Source: an uncultured Alphaproteobacteria bacterium (GTDB lineage Bacteria > Pseudomonadota > Alphaproteobacteria > HIMB59). From it: a stretch of 49,811 bases of DNA. Positions 26,974 to 35,975 of the stretch are shown here, piece after piece; the stretch's first letter is position 1; each line of letters opens with the position of its first letter. The notes below the pieces were generated by a model. The model did not search any database, was not told the DNA's origin, and saw only the letters and a program-made list of their open reading frames with translations. A program made the position numbers and the translations under genes. Location of the stretch: NCBI GenBank assembly GCA_902610255.1, contig CACLUX010000009.1, forward strand, positions 1 through 49,811, written 5' to 3'.

Positions 26974-28015
26974 TATTCTTATATACACGCAAAGTTTTGC
27001 TCCAAAAGTAGGAGGTATAGAGTCTGTAATGACAAATATAGCTCAATATGCATTTGCCACACGAAATAAAGTAATTGTTTTATCTGATGGTTCTAAATTT
27101 GCCTCTTCAGATTTTGATAGTAAATGTAAATTTGATATTTTCAGATTTGATCAAATTAAATTTCTAAGAAAAAAAATTAAATTAAGTTTTGCTAAGAATT
27201 TTTTAAAAAATAATAAAATTGATATTATTTTTTTCGATAGTTGGAAATCACTAGAACCATTTAACTATGCCATAGGTGCGAAAAAAATTTGTTTAGTTCA
27301 CGGGAATGAAATACTAAAATTAAGTAGTAAAAGTAGAATTTTGAATTCTTTAAATAAAGCAGACTTAGTAATTTATAATTCTAAGTTTACTAAAAACAAA
27401 GCTATAAAAAATTTTAAAAGTTTAAAAAAAATTAATCATACAATAATCCACCCTGCTTTTATAAAAAAGATTTTAAAAAATAAAATTAAAAAAAAATATG
27501 ATTTATGTACAGTGGCAAGACTAGAGTACAGAAAGGGGCATCATTTGGTTTTTGAAGCGATGTCTGTACTAAGAAATAAATATAATATCATACTCAAATA
27601 TGCCATTCTAGGAGATGGACCAGAATTATCGAGATTAAAGGATTTAGTTATTAAACACTCACTACTCGAACAAGTAGATTTTATATATCATGATTATCCT
27701 AGTGAAAAAATTTTTAAAAATTCCTCTGTTCATATTATGCCAACTTTAACTACACCTGACAGCATTGAAGGCTTTGGAATATCCAATGTTGAAGCCGCAT
27801 CTTTTGGATTACCTTGTATAGTCAGTAATAGTGGGGGAACTCCAGAGTCGATAGGGCGCAATGGTATAATTGTAAAAGAAAATGACACCAAACAACTTGT
27901 TAAATCAATTATCAATATTTTCAAAACGTATAAAAGCTATAGTAGACAAAGTTACTTATTTGCTAATAAATTTGAGTCTAATAAAAAAATTAAAGAGTAT
28001 TTAAATGCTATCTAA
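26969..28015 (+). CDS. GT4-family glycosyltransferase, probable AUU start
   Basis: A GT-B fold glycosyltransferase; the C-terminal half has VARLEYRKGHHLVFEAM, the acceptor/donor region EGFGISNVEAASFGLPCIV with the E-x7-E pair, and SGGTPESIG. Acceptor and sugar are unknown; a cell-surface glycan or lipid is likely. The first ATG (27029) would leave out the conserved start: the in-frame codons before it read ILIYTQSFAPKVGGIESV, the classical GT4 strand plus Gly-Gly loop. The frame is open back to 26957 but has no ATG, GTG or TTG there; ATT codons at 26969 (overlapping the truA stop) and 26975 are the candidates. Very AT-rich. It converges on the peroxiredoxin gene with a 15-base overlap. Confidence 0.8.
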   Translation: MNILIYTQSFAPKVGGIESVMTNIAQYAFATRNKVIVLSDGSKFASSDFDSKCKFDIFRFDQIKFLRKKIKLSFAKNFLKNNKIDIIFFDSWKSLEPFNYAIGAKKICLVHGNEILKLSSKSRILNSLNKADLVIYNSKFTKNKAIKNFKSLKKINHTIIHPAFIKKILKNKIKKKYDLCTVARLEYRKGHHLVFEAMSVLRNKYNIILKYAILGDGPELSRLKDLVIKHSLLEQVDFIYHDYPSEKIFKNSSVHIMPTLTTPDSIEGFGISNVEAASFGLPCIVSNSGGTPESIGRNGIIVKENDTKQLVKSIINIFKTYKSYSRQSYLFANKFESNKKIKEYLNAI

Positions 28016-28477
28016 TATTGCCTCATAACTTGTTTTTTTTAACTCACCTGGCTCATCACAAATTAATTTTTCAACTTTAAGATTATTTATTAGGATAATT
28101 GAACGAATAAGTCTTTGTCCCATAAAGCTTTTTTCATGATTTCTTATTAATTGAGAAGATTTTAAAAATTCATTATTTCCATCTGATAAAAATAAAATTT
28201 CTGATTTACCAAAGCCTTTTCTCCACAAATCCAGTACATAAGGATCGTTAGTTGTCATACAACAAATCTGATCAATTTGCTTTTCAGACATTAACTTTTT
28301 GGCCCCTTTAATAAATGGAGGAAGATGTTGAATGTGACATGTCGAAGTAAATGCTCCTGGTACACAGATTATCATTGTCCTTTTTAATTTGAAGTTATCA
28401 TGTAATCCAAAATTCTTAGTACCATTTGCTGAAACAGATCTTAAAGTAATATCAGGAATTAAATCTCCCTCTTTCAA
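28001..28477 (-). CDS. Peroxiredoxin (Prx5-like)
   Basis: A 158-residue thiol peroxidase with the peroxidatic C47 in CVPGAFTSTCHIQHLP, the PGAFT-x-TC pattern of the Prx5/AhpC-TSA group that detoxifies hydrogen peroxide and organic peroxides in the cytoplasm. Extra cysteines occur near residue 89 (QICCMTT) and late in the chain (ICDEPG); which of them, if any, resolves the disulfide is not clear. It is the last gene of the leftward run and overlaps dapE by 4 bases. Confidence 0.88.
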   Translation of the reverse strand: MKEGDLIPDITLRSVSANGTKNFGLHDNFKLKRTMIICVPGAFTSTCHIQHLPPFIKGAKKLMSEKQIDQICCMTTNDPYVLDLWRKGFGKSEILFLSDGNNEFLKSSQLIRNHEKSFMGQRLIRSIILINNLKVEKLICDEPGELKKTSYEAILDSI

Positions 28478-29637
28478 TTATCAAAAAAGTTTTCTAAAGT
28501 TTTATAGTAAATTTGTTCAGTAGTTTTGAGGTCTTCTATAGAAACACACTCATTAACTTTGTGCAGGGTTTTGTTAATCGTTCCAAATTCGAAGACAGGG
28601 CAGACCTCTTGCATAAATCTAGCATCAGATGTTCCACCTCCAGTATCTTGGCTAGCTTCTAATCCCGTAACATCTTTTATTGCTTTGATACAATGTTTTG
28701 TAAAGGGACTATCGAAAGATTGGAAAGGCATACCTCTAAAAGTTAATTTCAATTTATACGTACAATTATTTTCAGAGCAAATCTTAGTCAAGTGTTCATC
28801 AAAATAGTTCTGTATTTTTTTTTGATCCCAGTTGTCATTAAAGCGCATATCACCAACAGTTATCAATTTTTCAGGGATTACATTTTTTGCCTTATTATTT
28901 AAATTGACCTGAGTAAATTGAAGAGTAGATGGTTCAAAGTATTCTGCACCATCATCAAGTTTTTGATCATCAAAAAAAGAGATAACTTTAGACAAACAAT
29001 GTAAGGGGTTTTGAGCTAGTTGAGGATACGCAGCATGCCCTTGCTTACCAATAATTTCAACTTGAACATCCACAGCTCCTTTTCTTCCAACTTTGATCTG
29101 ATCACCGATTATTTTCTCAGAGGATGACTCAGTGGCTATCGACCCGTCTATTCTTATACTATTTTCTTTCAACCATTTTACGACTTTCTTTACACCATTT
29201 ACGGAGTCTGCTTCTTCATCTCCAGTTATGATAAAACTTATTGTGCCATTAAAATCTTTATTTTCCTTAATGAATTTAAAGACACTTACCATGCTAGCTG
29301 CTGTACACCCTTTCATATCCTCTGATCCACGACCATAAAGATACCCATCTTTAATCGTTGGTTCAAAAGGTGGTGTGTCCCAATCCTCTAAGTTACCAGG
29401 GGGCACTACATCAACATGACATAAAAAATTAAAATGTTTTCCATTTGTATTAATCGGACCATACGTAGCCATGATATTAATTACTTCGTAACTCCCATCT
29501 CCATCAAAGTTTAGTTGTTTTGTTGAAAAACCATTTTCTTCAAATATTTCAATTAAGAAATCAAAAATATCTTGTTTTGCTGGTGTAACAGAGTCAAAAG
29601 ATATTAATTTTTTTGATAGCTCTATTGTGTCTAACAT
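28474..29637 (-). CDS. dapE: Succinyl-diaminopimelate desuccinylase
   Basis: DapE removes succinate in the lysine/meso-diaminopimelate pathway, needed for the cell wall. The 387-residue M20 metallohydrolase has H74 and D76 (CHVDVVPPG), D107 in YGRGSEDMKG, TGDEEADSVNG with the catalytic and metal-bridging glutamates, VGRKGAVDVQV starting the dimerisation domain, and GGTSDARFM near the C-terminus. Length matches the family (375-395). It lies one base after dapD, which makes its substrate's succinylated precursor. Confidence 0.95.
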   Translation of the reverse strand: MLDTIELSKKLISFDSVTPAKQDIFDFLIEIFEENGFSTKQLNFDGDGSYEVINIMATYGPINTNGKHFNFLCHVDVVPPGNLEDWDTPPFEPTIKDGYLYGRGSEDMKGCTAASMVSVFKFIKENKDFNGTISFIITGDEEADSVNGVKKVVKWLKENSIRIDGSIATESSSEKIIGDQIKVGRKGAVDVQVEIIGKQGHAAYPQLAQNPLHCLSKVISFFDDQKLDDGAEYFEPSTLQFTQVNLNNKAKNVIPEKLITVGDMRFNDNWDQKKIQNYFDEHLTKICSENNCTYKLKLTFRGMPFQSFDSPFTKHCIKAIKDVTGLEASQDTGGGTSDARFMQEVCPVFEFGTINKTLHKVNECVSIEDLKTTEQIYYKTLENFFDN

Positions 29638-29638
29638 T

Positions 29639-30469
29639 TTAATCTCTTAATAATTCATTAACGGAGGTTTTTGAACGAGTTTTTTCATCAACCGTTTTTA
29701 CAATCACAACACAGTACAATGATGCATCTCCTTTAGAACTTGGAAGACTACCCGGAACGATTACAGAATATGGAGGAACTTTCCCCATATAAATTTCTTT
29801 AGTTTCACGATTATAAATTTTTGTTGAAGCACCAATAAATACCCCCATGGATAATACTGATCCCTCTCCAACAATTACACCCTCGGCGACTTCTGACCTA
29901 GCACCAATAAAACAATTATCCTCTATTATAACTGGATTTGCCTGCAAAGGTTCTAAGACTCCTCCTATACCTGCACCTCCTGAGATATGACAGTTTTTTC
30001 CAACTTGAGCACAAGATCCAACAGTAGCCCAAGTATCAACCATTGTTCCCTCATCTACATATGCGCCCAAGTTAACAAAGCAAGGCATAAGCACTGCACT
30101 TTTTGCAATAAATGCTGACCTTCTTACAACACAGTTAGGAACAGCTCTAAAACCAGCTGATTGAAAATTTTCTGATTTCCAATTTTGGAATTTTGAGGGA
30201 ACTTTATCCCACCATGAGGTAGACCCATTTTTTACACTCGGACCGCCAGTTATAATTTCCATATCTTGAATTCTAAAACTTAGAAGAATTGCTTTTTTAA
30301 GCCATTGATTTACATGCCAATCATTTTCTTTTTTTTCGCATACTCGAAGCTTTCCCTCATCCAATAAGTTAAGAACACTCTCTACATTTTTTTTTGCTTC
30401 ATTATCCTCAATAAAGTTAATCTGATCTCTTTGATCCCATAATTTTTCAATTATACCTTGATGGCTCAT
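29639..30469 (-). CDS. dapD: Tetrahydrodipicolinate N-succinyltransferase
   Basis: DapD succinylates tetrahydrodipicolinate, the step that commits the pathway to the succinylase branch. The 276 residues begin with a helical domain and continue as a left-handed beta-helix of hexapeptide repeats ([20 protein letters not shown], then [20 protein letters not shown]). [15 protein letters not shown] marks the domain border. The length equals that of E. coli DapD (274). It sits between a HAD nucleotidase and dapE, with a 7-base and a 1-base spacer. Confidence 0.96.
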   Translation of the reverse strand: MSHQGIIEKLWDQRDQINFIEDNEAKKNVESVLNLLDEGKLRVCEKKENDWHVNQWLKKAILLSFRIQDMEIITGGPSVKNGSTSWWDKVPSKFQNWKSENFQSAGFRAVPNCVVRRSAFIAKSAVLMPCFVNLGAYVDEGTMVDTWATVGSCAQVGKNCHISGGAGIGGVLEPLQANPVIIEDNCFIGARSEVAEGVIVGEGSVLSMGVFIGASTKIYNRETKEIYMGKVPPYSVIVPGSLPSSKGDASLYCVVIVKTVDEKTRSKTSVNELLRD

Positions 30470-30476
30470 AATACTT

Positions 30477-31160
30477 TTATATCACGTTTTTTAAGAAATT
30501 TTCCAAATCATCAGTAACGTGTGATATGTAGCCTTTTTCATCAATGATCTTTTGAATATCTTCTTGCTGATTGACATCTTTATTTAGGTTATATTCAAGG
30601 TTATTTGTTACCCAAACTGTCTGCCAACCCATTTTATGTGGCTCTTTCAAATTAATATGAAGATCCTCAAACATTGCTGTTGAACTATTGTCTAAATTGA
30701 ATTTATTTTGGAATGAGTCATAAACTTCTTTGTGAGGTTTTGGCATATAGTCACTCTCAGAAATGTCAAAACATCCATCAAAAATATTAGTCATTTGAAG
30801 TTTTTCTAAAACTTTTTCAACATGTTCATAGTTAGCATTTGTAAAAATATACTTTTTTCCATTTAAGCTTTTTAATATCTCCGCAAGAGATGTATTTGGT
30901 TGAACTACTTCATAATTAATTTGATGAACGTAGTCCAAATATTCATTAGGATTTACTTGATGTTCAATCATAAGACCTCTAAGTGTTGTTCCGTATTGAT
31001 GATAATATTTAGACCTCAAAGCTTGTGCATCTCCAGAATTTAAATTTAACTTTTCCTCAATAAACTTACCCATAAGTATGTGTACTTTATCAAATAAACC
31101 ACACTCTGCTTTATAAAGTGTATTGTCTAAGTCAAAAACCCAATTTGTTATATTGTTCAT
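30477..31160 (-). CDS. HAD-family pyrimidine 5'-nucleotidase-like hydrolase
   Basis: A 227-residue HAD phosphatase with D10 and D12 in [11 protein letters not shown], the second motif Thr in [10 protein letters not shown], a Lys in [10 protein letters not shown] and the acidic motif [12 protein letters not shown]. It resembles the SDT1/YjjG-like pyrimidine nucleotidases often found between engB/argB and dapD in Alphaproteobacteria. The true substrate is unproven. Here argB is absent from the block. Confidence 0.85.
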   Translation of the reverse strand: MNNITNWVFDLDNTLYKAECGLFDKVHILMGKFIEEKLNLNSGDAQALRSKYYHQYGTTLRGLMIEHQVNPNEYLDYVHQINYEVVQPNTSLAEILKSLNGKKYIFTNANYEHVEKVLEKLQMTNIFDGCFDISESDYMPKPHKEVYDSFQNKFNLDNSSTAMFEDLHINLKEPHKMGWQTVWVTNNLEYNLNKDVNQQEDIQKIIDEKGYISHVTDDLENFLKNVI

Positions 31161-31203
31161 AAGCGTGTTAAACTAATGTTTATTATATAAAAGCCAAGAA
31201 GAT

Positions 31204-31779
31204 TTATAAAAATTCAAAAATTTTTTTTTGAATTTCAAATATGTTTTCGTTTGTTTTTGAACTTACAATGTAGTTTTCAAATTCAGTATTTAAATTGTCT
31301 AAAAAAGCCGACTTTTCTTTTATTTTTTTGTCACTTTTCGTATAGCAAATAATAATTTTTTGTTTTATTTGTTTCATAGAGTCAATCATCTCTACATCTA
31401 TTTTTTTTGGCCCCAATGAATTATCAATTAATACAAATATTTTCTTTAAATTTTCACGAGATGTTAAATATTGAGAGACAAGATCTGATATTTGAAATGC
31501 CTCCTTTTGAGATATTTTTGCAAATCCATACCCGGGAAGATCAACAACCATCATTGAGTCCCCATGATTAAAAAAATTAATTTGTCTTGTTTTACCTGGG
31601 GTATTTGAAATATGTGCCAGTTTTTTCATAAAAACTGCATTGATTAAACTAGATTTTCCAACATTTGATCTACCTATGAAAGCTATTTCAGGAAAACTTA
31701 CATTAGGATATTGACGAGGTTGTGTAGCGCTTAGTAAAAACTTAGTTTGTTTTTTGAAATAATTTGAGACAAGGCTCAT
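31204..31779 (-). CDS. engB: Ribosome-biogenesis GTP-binding protein
   Basis: EngB (YsxC/YihA) assists late assembly of the large ribosomal subunit. The 191 residues have G1 GRSNVGKSSLINA (about 33-45), G2/G3 in PGKTRQINFF and VDLPGYGFAK, and G4 YTKSDK. G5 is expected at IVSSKTNEN. The start ATG shares one base with the yidC stop, a tight coupling. Its own 3' end is 43 bases from the HAD gene. Confidence 0.95.
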   Translation of the reverse strand: MSLVSNYFKKQTKFLLSATQPRQYPNVSFPEIAFIGRSNVGKSSLINAVFMKKLAHISNTPGKTRQINFFNHGDSMMVVDLPGYGFAKISQKEAFQISDLVSQYLTSRENLKKIFVLIDNSLGPKKIDVEMIDSMKQIKQKIIICYTKSDKKIKEKSAFLDNLNTEFENYIVSSKTNENIFEIQKKIFEFL

Positions 31780-33467
31780 TAACTCTTCATAATTTTTCTT
31801 TGTATGATGTATTGTTGGGCCATTGATAAAACATTATTTGTTGTCCAATAAATAACTAGCCCTGCTGCGAAGCCACCTAAAATGAAAGTAAATACTATTG
31901 GCAATAAACCAAAAATTTTGGCTTGCATTTTATCTACCGGAGCTGGGTTCAATTTAAATTGAATATACATTGAAATACCCATTAAGATTGGCCAAATTCC
32001 AACATTTAGAATTTGCAAAATACCTGGAACATTCCATTCCACAAATCCAAAAAGAGTAAGAGCACCTAAGGGATCTGGCGCTGAGAGATCATGTATCCAT
32101 CCTACAAAAGGAGCATGTCTCATTTCAATAGTTACAAATAAAACTTTATACAAGGCAAAGAATACTGGTATTTGTAAAAGTATTGGTAAACAACCAGCTA
32201 TAGGATTTGCCTTTTCTCTTTTATATAAAGCCATCATTTCTTTTTGCATTCCAGCTCTATCATCTCCGTATTGTTCCTTAAGTCTTTGCATCTCAGGAGC
32301 TAGTTTTTTCATTTTTGCCATTGATTTAAAAGATTGTTGAGCAAGTGGAAAAAAACAAATCCTCATTAAAACTGTAAATAAAATTATTGACCAACCAAAG
32401 TTTCCTACGTACCCGTATATAAATTCTAAAACGTTAAAAATAGGTTTTGTTAAAAAATAAAACCAACCAAAGTCTACTGAACGATCAAATCCGTCAAACC
32501 CATATTCTTCCATATATTTGTCGATAATATTTACAATTTTTGGCCCTGCAAAAATTTTAAAATTATGGGAGATACTCGCATTATTTGAAACAGCTATTCT
32601 TTCCCCGACAATATCAGTTTGAAAATTATCTATATTGTCAACAAAGCTGTAACTGTATGTTTGCTGAACAGGTTCGTTTTGGTTAGGGATTATAGCAGTC
32701 TGCCAATACTTATCTGTCATCCCAATCCACCCTCCAACAGAAGAATGTTTAATTTTTTTATCATCTTTTAAATCGTCATAATCATATTCCTCTAACACTC
32801 CATCAGTGATTGACAGCGGACCCTCATGAAGGATGAAGAAATTTTGCATCTCTGGAATTCCTTGTCTTTTGGATAAACCATAGGGATAAAGGTCAAATGA
32901 AAGACCAGAATTATTTATAACTCTTTGATCAACGCTAAATAAATAGTTGTCATCAAGAGTTATGATTTTTTCAAAAGTGATGTTCTGATCACTAGTCCAA
33001 GTCAGTTTTACAGGCTCATTAATGCCGATAGTGTTTTTATCAGCAATCCAAACACTAGAGCTATTAGGTAACTCAATTGTACTGTCAGCGCTTACCCAAC
33101 CTGTATCTAAATAATAAGCATTATCAGATCCTAAAGGATTCAAAAATTCAATTAAGTCAGATTTTGGATCTAAAGTTTCCCTAAATTCTTCTAGAGTTAG
33201 ATCATCAATTACTGCTCCATTTAAATTAATAGAGCCTTTGATTTTAGTGTTATCAAAGTTCACTCTACCTGTCTGATTTATTACATCGCCTCTATCAGCT
33301 AAAACATTAGATGAAGATTTTTGAATACTGAGATCTACAAGACTCTCATCACTTGTTTGCTCTTCAGTGACTGGTGTTCTCTCTGGTTGAGGCACCAGTA
33401 ATTGAAAACCAAAAATGATTGCCATTGAAATAATTATAGCTAGGAATAAGTTCTTTTGATTTTCCAT
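31779..33467 (-). CDS. yidC: Membrane protein insertase YidC
   Basis: YidC inserts and folds inner-membrane proteins. The 562 residues show a first helix (LFLAIIISMAIIFGFQLLVP), a large periplasmic domain (about 30-330) and the conserved helices with WSIILFTVLMRICFFPLAQQ, which contains the hydrophilic-groove Arg (MRICFFP), the cytoplasmic coiled region KMKKLAPEMQRLKEQYGDD, NPIAGCLPILLQIPVFFALY and the final ITW-like YWTTNNVLSMAQQ. This is the gram-negative type with a full periplasmic domain. It is 1 base from yidD and overlaps engB by 1. Confidence 0.97.
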   Translation of the reverse strand: MENQKNLFLAIIISMAIIFGFQLLVPQPERTPVTEEQTSDESLVDLSIQKSSSNVLADRGDVINQTGRVNFDNTKIKGSINLNGAVIDDLTLEEFRETLDPKSDLIEFLNPLGSDNAYYLDTGWVSADSTIELPNSSSVWIADKNTIGINEPVKLTWTSDQNITFEKIITLDDNYLFSVDQRVINNSGLSFDLYPYGLSKRQGIPEMQNFFILHEGPLSITDGVLEEYDYDDLKDDKKIKHSSVGGWIGMTDKYWQTAIIPNQNEPVQQTYSYSFVDNIDNFQTDIVGERIAVSNNASISHNFKIFAGPKIVNIIDKYMEEYGFDGFDRSVDFGWFYFLTKPIFNVLEFIYGYVGNFGWSIILFTVLMRICFFPLAQQSFKSMAKMKKLAPEMQRLKEQYGDDRAGMQKEMMALYKREKANPIAGCLPILLQIPVFFALYKVLFVTIEMRHAPFVGWIHDLSAPDPLGALTLFGFVEWNVPGILQILNVGIWPILMGISMYIQFKLNPAPVDKMQAKIFGLLPIVFTFILGGFAAGLVIYWTTNNVLSMAQQYIIQRKIMKS

Positions 33468-33468
33468 A

Positions 33469-33705
33469 TTATTTTTTTATTGGGTCGTAACCAGATGATC
33501 CTAAAGGATTACATTTAAGAATTCTAACCATTCCCATTGTTATTCCTTTCAAAACACCAAATTCATTTATAGCTTCAATTGTATATTCAGAGCATGTTGG
33601 AAGATGTCTACAAGTTTTTGGTAACATAGGTGATATGAACAATTGGTAGAATTTAATCGGTGCAATAAAAATTATTTTCCAAAACTTTTTGATATTATTT
33701 TTCAT
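33469..33705 (-). CDS. yidD: Membrane protein insertion efficiency factor YidD
   Basis: YidD is a small membrane-associated helper of YidC, with the conserved core FYQLFISPMLPKTCRHLPTC, then SEYTIEAINEFG and CNPLGSSGYDPI. I start it at the ATG at 33705 (78 residues), which overlaps rnpA by 11 bases; a TTG at 33723 is possible but offers no conserved residues. It sits between rnpA and yidC, as in most bacteria. Confidence 0.93.
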   Translation of the reverse strand: MKNNIKKFWKIIFIAPIKFYQLFISPMLPKTCRHLPTCSEYTIEAINEFGVLKGITMGMVRILKCNPLGSSGYDPIKK

Positions 33706-34024
33706 GAGATAAGAATTTTTCAATATCTTGTTTTAAATCAATAAAAGGTACTTTCAAAACTGTTTTTTTGAGTATTATTACAAATTTGACATGATTTAAT
33801 GTGTTTATAAGACTGCATGTGCGAATTGCCTCTCTAGCTCTTCTTTTAGCCCTATTTCTTTCCACAGCATTACCAAGCTTCTTACTAGCTATAATACCAA
33901 CTAGAAAAGTTTCTAAATCTGCGTCATGAAGAATATAGCCGTTAAAACTTAAACTTTTGAAGTAGTTCCCTTTGTTTCTGATTTGTGAAAACTGGGAGGA
34001 TTTTTTTAGTGTAGGAAGTCTCAA
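33695..34024 (-). CDS. rnpA: Ribonuclease P protein component
   Basis: RnpA aids the RNase P RNA in cutting the 5' leader of pre-tRNAs. The 109-residue basic protein has the RNA-binding signature NAVERNRAKRRAREAIR, preceded by VGIIASKKLG. The start is TTG at 34024, three bases after the rpmH stop, since no ATG is close and the N-terminus (RLPTLKKSSQF) fits the family from there. The RNase P RNA gene itself is not in the window. Confidence 0.94.
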   Translation of the reverse strand: MRLPTLKKSSQFSQIRNKGNYFKSLSFNGYILHDADLETFLVGIIASKKLGNAVERNRAKRRAREAIRTCSLINTLNHVKFVIILKKTVLKVPFIDLKQDIEKFLSHEK

Positions 34025-34027
34025 TAA

Positions 34028-34162
34028 TTAAGCGGATAGTCTAGATCGACCTTTAGCTCTTCTTGCATTAATGACTTTACGACCGCCAACAGTTGACATT
34101 CTAGAACGAAATCCATGCCTTCTTTTTCTGACTAATTGACTTGGTTGATATGTTCTTTTCAT
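34028..34162 (-). CDS. rpmH: 50S ribosomal protein L34
   Basis: A 44-residue, strongly basic protein read from the ATG at 34162. It begins [20 protein letters not shown], continues with [11 protein letters not shown] and ends [10 protein letters not shown], the full L34 sequence pattern. It is the first gene of the leftward run into rnpA, yidD, yidC and engB, and divergent from panC across 73 bases. Confidence 0.97.
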   Translation of the reverse strand: MKRTYQPSQLVRKRRHGFRSRMSTVGGRKVINARRAKGRSRLSA

Positions 34163-34191
34163 TGTTAATACACCTAAAAAATTGGTTCCTA

Positions 34192-34219
34192 CATTTAACA
34201 ATTATTGATATGAAGTCAA
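34192..34219 (-). promoter_or_regulatory. Possible rpmH promoter
   Basis: On the minus strand, TTGACT (34219-34214) resembles a -35 element and TAAATG (34197-34192) is a weak -10 at 16-base spacing, placing a start about 25-30 bases before the rpmH ATG. The -10 is poor, so this is tentative. Confidence 0.3.
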
Positions 34220-34235
34220 TAAATAAAAACAAATT

Positions 34236-35066
34236 ATGCTGATAATTAAAGACATTTCTAATTTAAAGTCATATCTGACTGCTTATCAAAACAAAAAATA
34301 CTCAATTGGTTTTGTTCCTACTATGGGCGCCCTTCATAAGGGACATGGAGAACTAATCAAAAGATCAAAAAATGATAATCACAAAACTATTGTAAGTATT
34401 TTTGTAAATGAAAAACAATTTAACAGTAAAGAGGATTTTAATGCTTATCCTAGAAATAAAGGCCTTGACTACGATTTTTGCTCTGACAACGACGTAGATT
34501 TATTATTTGAACCATCAGCAGAAGAAATTTTCAATAAAGATGAAACTATTTTAAAAAATACTAATTTTAATAATATTCTTTGTGATAAATTTAGAAAAGG
34601 ACACTTTGATGGTGTAATCACTGTACTAAATAAATTTTTTTCAATTGTAAAAAGTAACAAGGTTTATTTTGGTGAAAAAGATTTTCAGCAACTCAAGATA
34701 ATTGAAAAATTTATTCAAGAAAAATATAAATCTTTGGATCTAGTATCTGTACCAACAAAAAGAAATGAAGAAGGTATTGCTTATTCATCAAGAAACGAAA
34801 AATTAAGTAAAAAACAATTACAAGATTTTGTTAGTTTTCATCAAAAAGTAGAAAATTTTTTAAAATCGTTAGAAAATTCATTTGATATTGAAATTGCAAA
34901 CCAAAAAGCTAAAGATTTCATTGTTGAACAAGATATTGAAAAATTAGATTACTTCGAATTTAGAAATAATCATGACCTTAGTTTCAATGGTAAAGTTTCT
35001 GCGTCGAGACTTTTTTATGCAATTTATAAAGGCAAAATTAGACTTATTGATAATTTAAAAATTTAA
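34236..35066 (+). CDS. panC: Pantothenate synthetase
   Basis: PanC joins pantoate and beta-alanine using ATP to make pantothenate. The 276 residues contain GFVPTMGALHKGHGELI (HIGH-like), VSIFVNEKQFN, the YPRN loop, VYFGEKDFQQLKII and the late SSRNEKLS (KMSKS-like). Length is normal. It stands alone: no panB is visible here. The gene ends two bases before the opposite-strand tRNA-Arg. Confidence 0.95.
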   Translation: MLIIKDISNLKSYLTAYQNKKYSIGFVPTMGALHKGHGELIKRSKNDNHKTIVSIFVNEKQFNSKEDFNAYPRNKGLDYDFCSDNDVDLLFEPSAEEIFNKDETILKNTNFNNILCDKFRKGHFDGVITVLNKFFSIVKSNKVYFGEKDFQQLKIIEKFIQEKYKSLDLVSVPTKRNEEGIAYSSRNEKLSKKQLQDFVSFHQKVENFLKSLENSFDIEIANQKAKDFIVEQDIEKLDYFEFRNNHDLSFNGKVSASRLFYAIYKGKIRLIDNLKI

Positions 35067-35068
35067 AA

Positions 35069-35143
35069 TGGCGGTTCTGCAAGGATTCGAACCCTGAATT
35101 CTTGATCCGTAGTCAAGTGTGATATCCGTTTCACCACAGAACC
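35069..35143 (-). tRNA. tRNA-Arg (anticodon ACG)
   Basis: On the minus strand the acceptor arms GGTTCTG and CAGAACC pair perfectly, followed by discriminator G and an encoded CCA (35069-35071). The anticodon stem CTTGA/TCAAG frames the loop CTACGGA with anticodon ACG, read as ICG after deamination, so it decodes CGT, CGC and CGA. The T loop contains GGTTCGAATCC. The length is 75 nt including CCA. Confidence 0.93.
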
Positions 35144-35192
35144 ATTAGTTGATTTATATACTCTTTTTTTGGATAATAAATTCTTTAAAAAT

Positions 35193-35975
35193 ATGAAACA
35201 CACCTTTTTTAAAATCAGAGAAAGCAAGTTATTTCAATACTCAGTTTTATTTATCATTATATTTAATGCATTTACTATCGGTTTAAATACTTACAATTTA
35301 GGAGATTTCTCAAGAGAGCTCATTAAATATTTAGACTATTTAATAACTATTTTTTTTGTAATAGAAATTTCAATTCGTTTTATAGGAGAGCCAAAAAAAT
35401 CAAATTTTTTTAAAAATGGTTGGAATATTTTTGACACTTTTATTGTTTTGGTCTCGTTAATACCAATACCTAACAACTCTAGTTTTCTTCTTTTGAGATT
35501 ATTAAGAGTATTTAGAGTTTTGAGAGTTATATCTATTATTCCTGAGTTAAAATTAATCATTGAGTCTTTGATTGGATCGTTAAAAAGAGTTTTTTATGTA
35601 AGTTTGCTGCTTTTCATAATTCTCTACATTTATGCAACTATTGGAGCAATAGTCTTTTCAAATAGTATACCCGAGAGATGGTCTGATGTGGGGGTTTCAA
35701 TGATCACTTTATTTCAAGTTTTAACATTATCATCTTGGGAACAGGTAATGTTGCCTCTTCAAGATATTTATTGGTGGGCATGGATTTATTTTTTTAGTTT
35801 TATAATTGTCTGTGCAATTACTATGTTAAATCTCTTGATAGCTATTTTGGTTGATGTAGTTGTAAATCAGAACGAAAAAAAAGACGATGTGATAAAAACT
35901 AGAAATAATGCTGAAAAGTTAAATGAACAATTTTCTGAGGAGATTAGTTTGGATAAACTAAAAAAAGATCAATAA
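35193..35975 (+). CDS. Voltage-gated-type bacterial ion channel (NaChBac superfamily)
   Basis: One 6-helix subunit, expected to form a homotetramer. Helices S1-S4 end with a sensor RLLRVFRVLRVISII bearing four arginines every third residue; the pore region is ITLFQVLTLSSWEQVM, followed by S6 ITMLNLLIAILVDVVVNQNE and a charged C-terminal tail able to form a coiled coil. In NaChBac and NavAb the filter is TLESW; here it is TLSSWEQ, with the key Glu position a Ser and a Glu three residues later, so ion selectivity cannot be copied from those channels. I use the ATG at 35193; a TTG at 35169 would add 8 residues. It shares one base with the next small gene. Confidence 0.9.
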   Translation: MKHTFFKIRESKLFQYSVLFIIIFNAFTIGLNTYNLGDFSRELIKYLDYLITIFFVIEISIRFIGEPKKSNFFKNGWNIFDTFIVLVSLIPIPNNSSFLLLRLLRVFRVLRVISIIPELKLIIESLIGSLKRVFYVSLLLFIILYIYATIGAIVFSNSIPERWSDVGVSMITLFQVLTLSSWEQVMLPLQDIYWWAWIYFFSFIIVCAITMLNLLIAILVDVVVNQNEKKDDVIKTRNNAEKLNEQFSEEISLDKLKKDQ

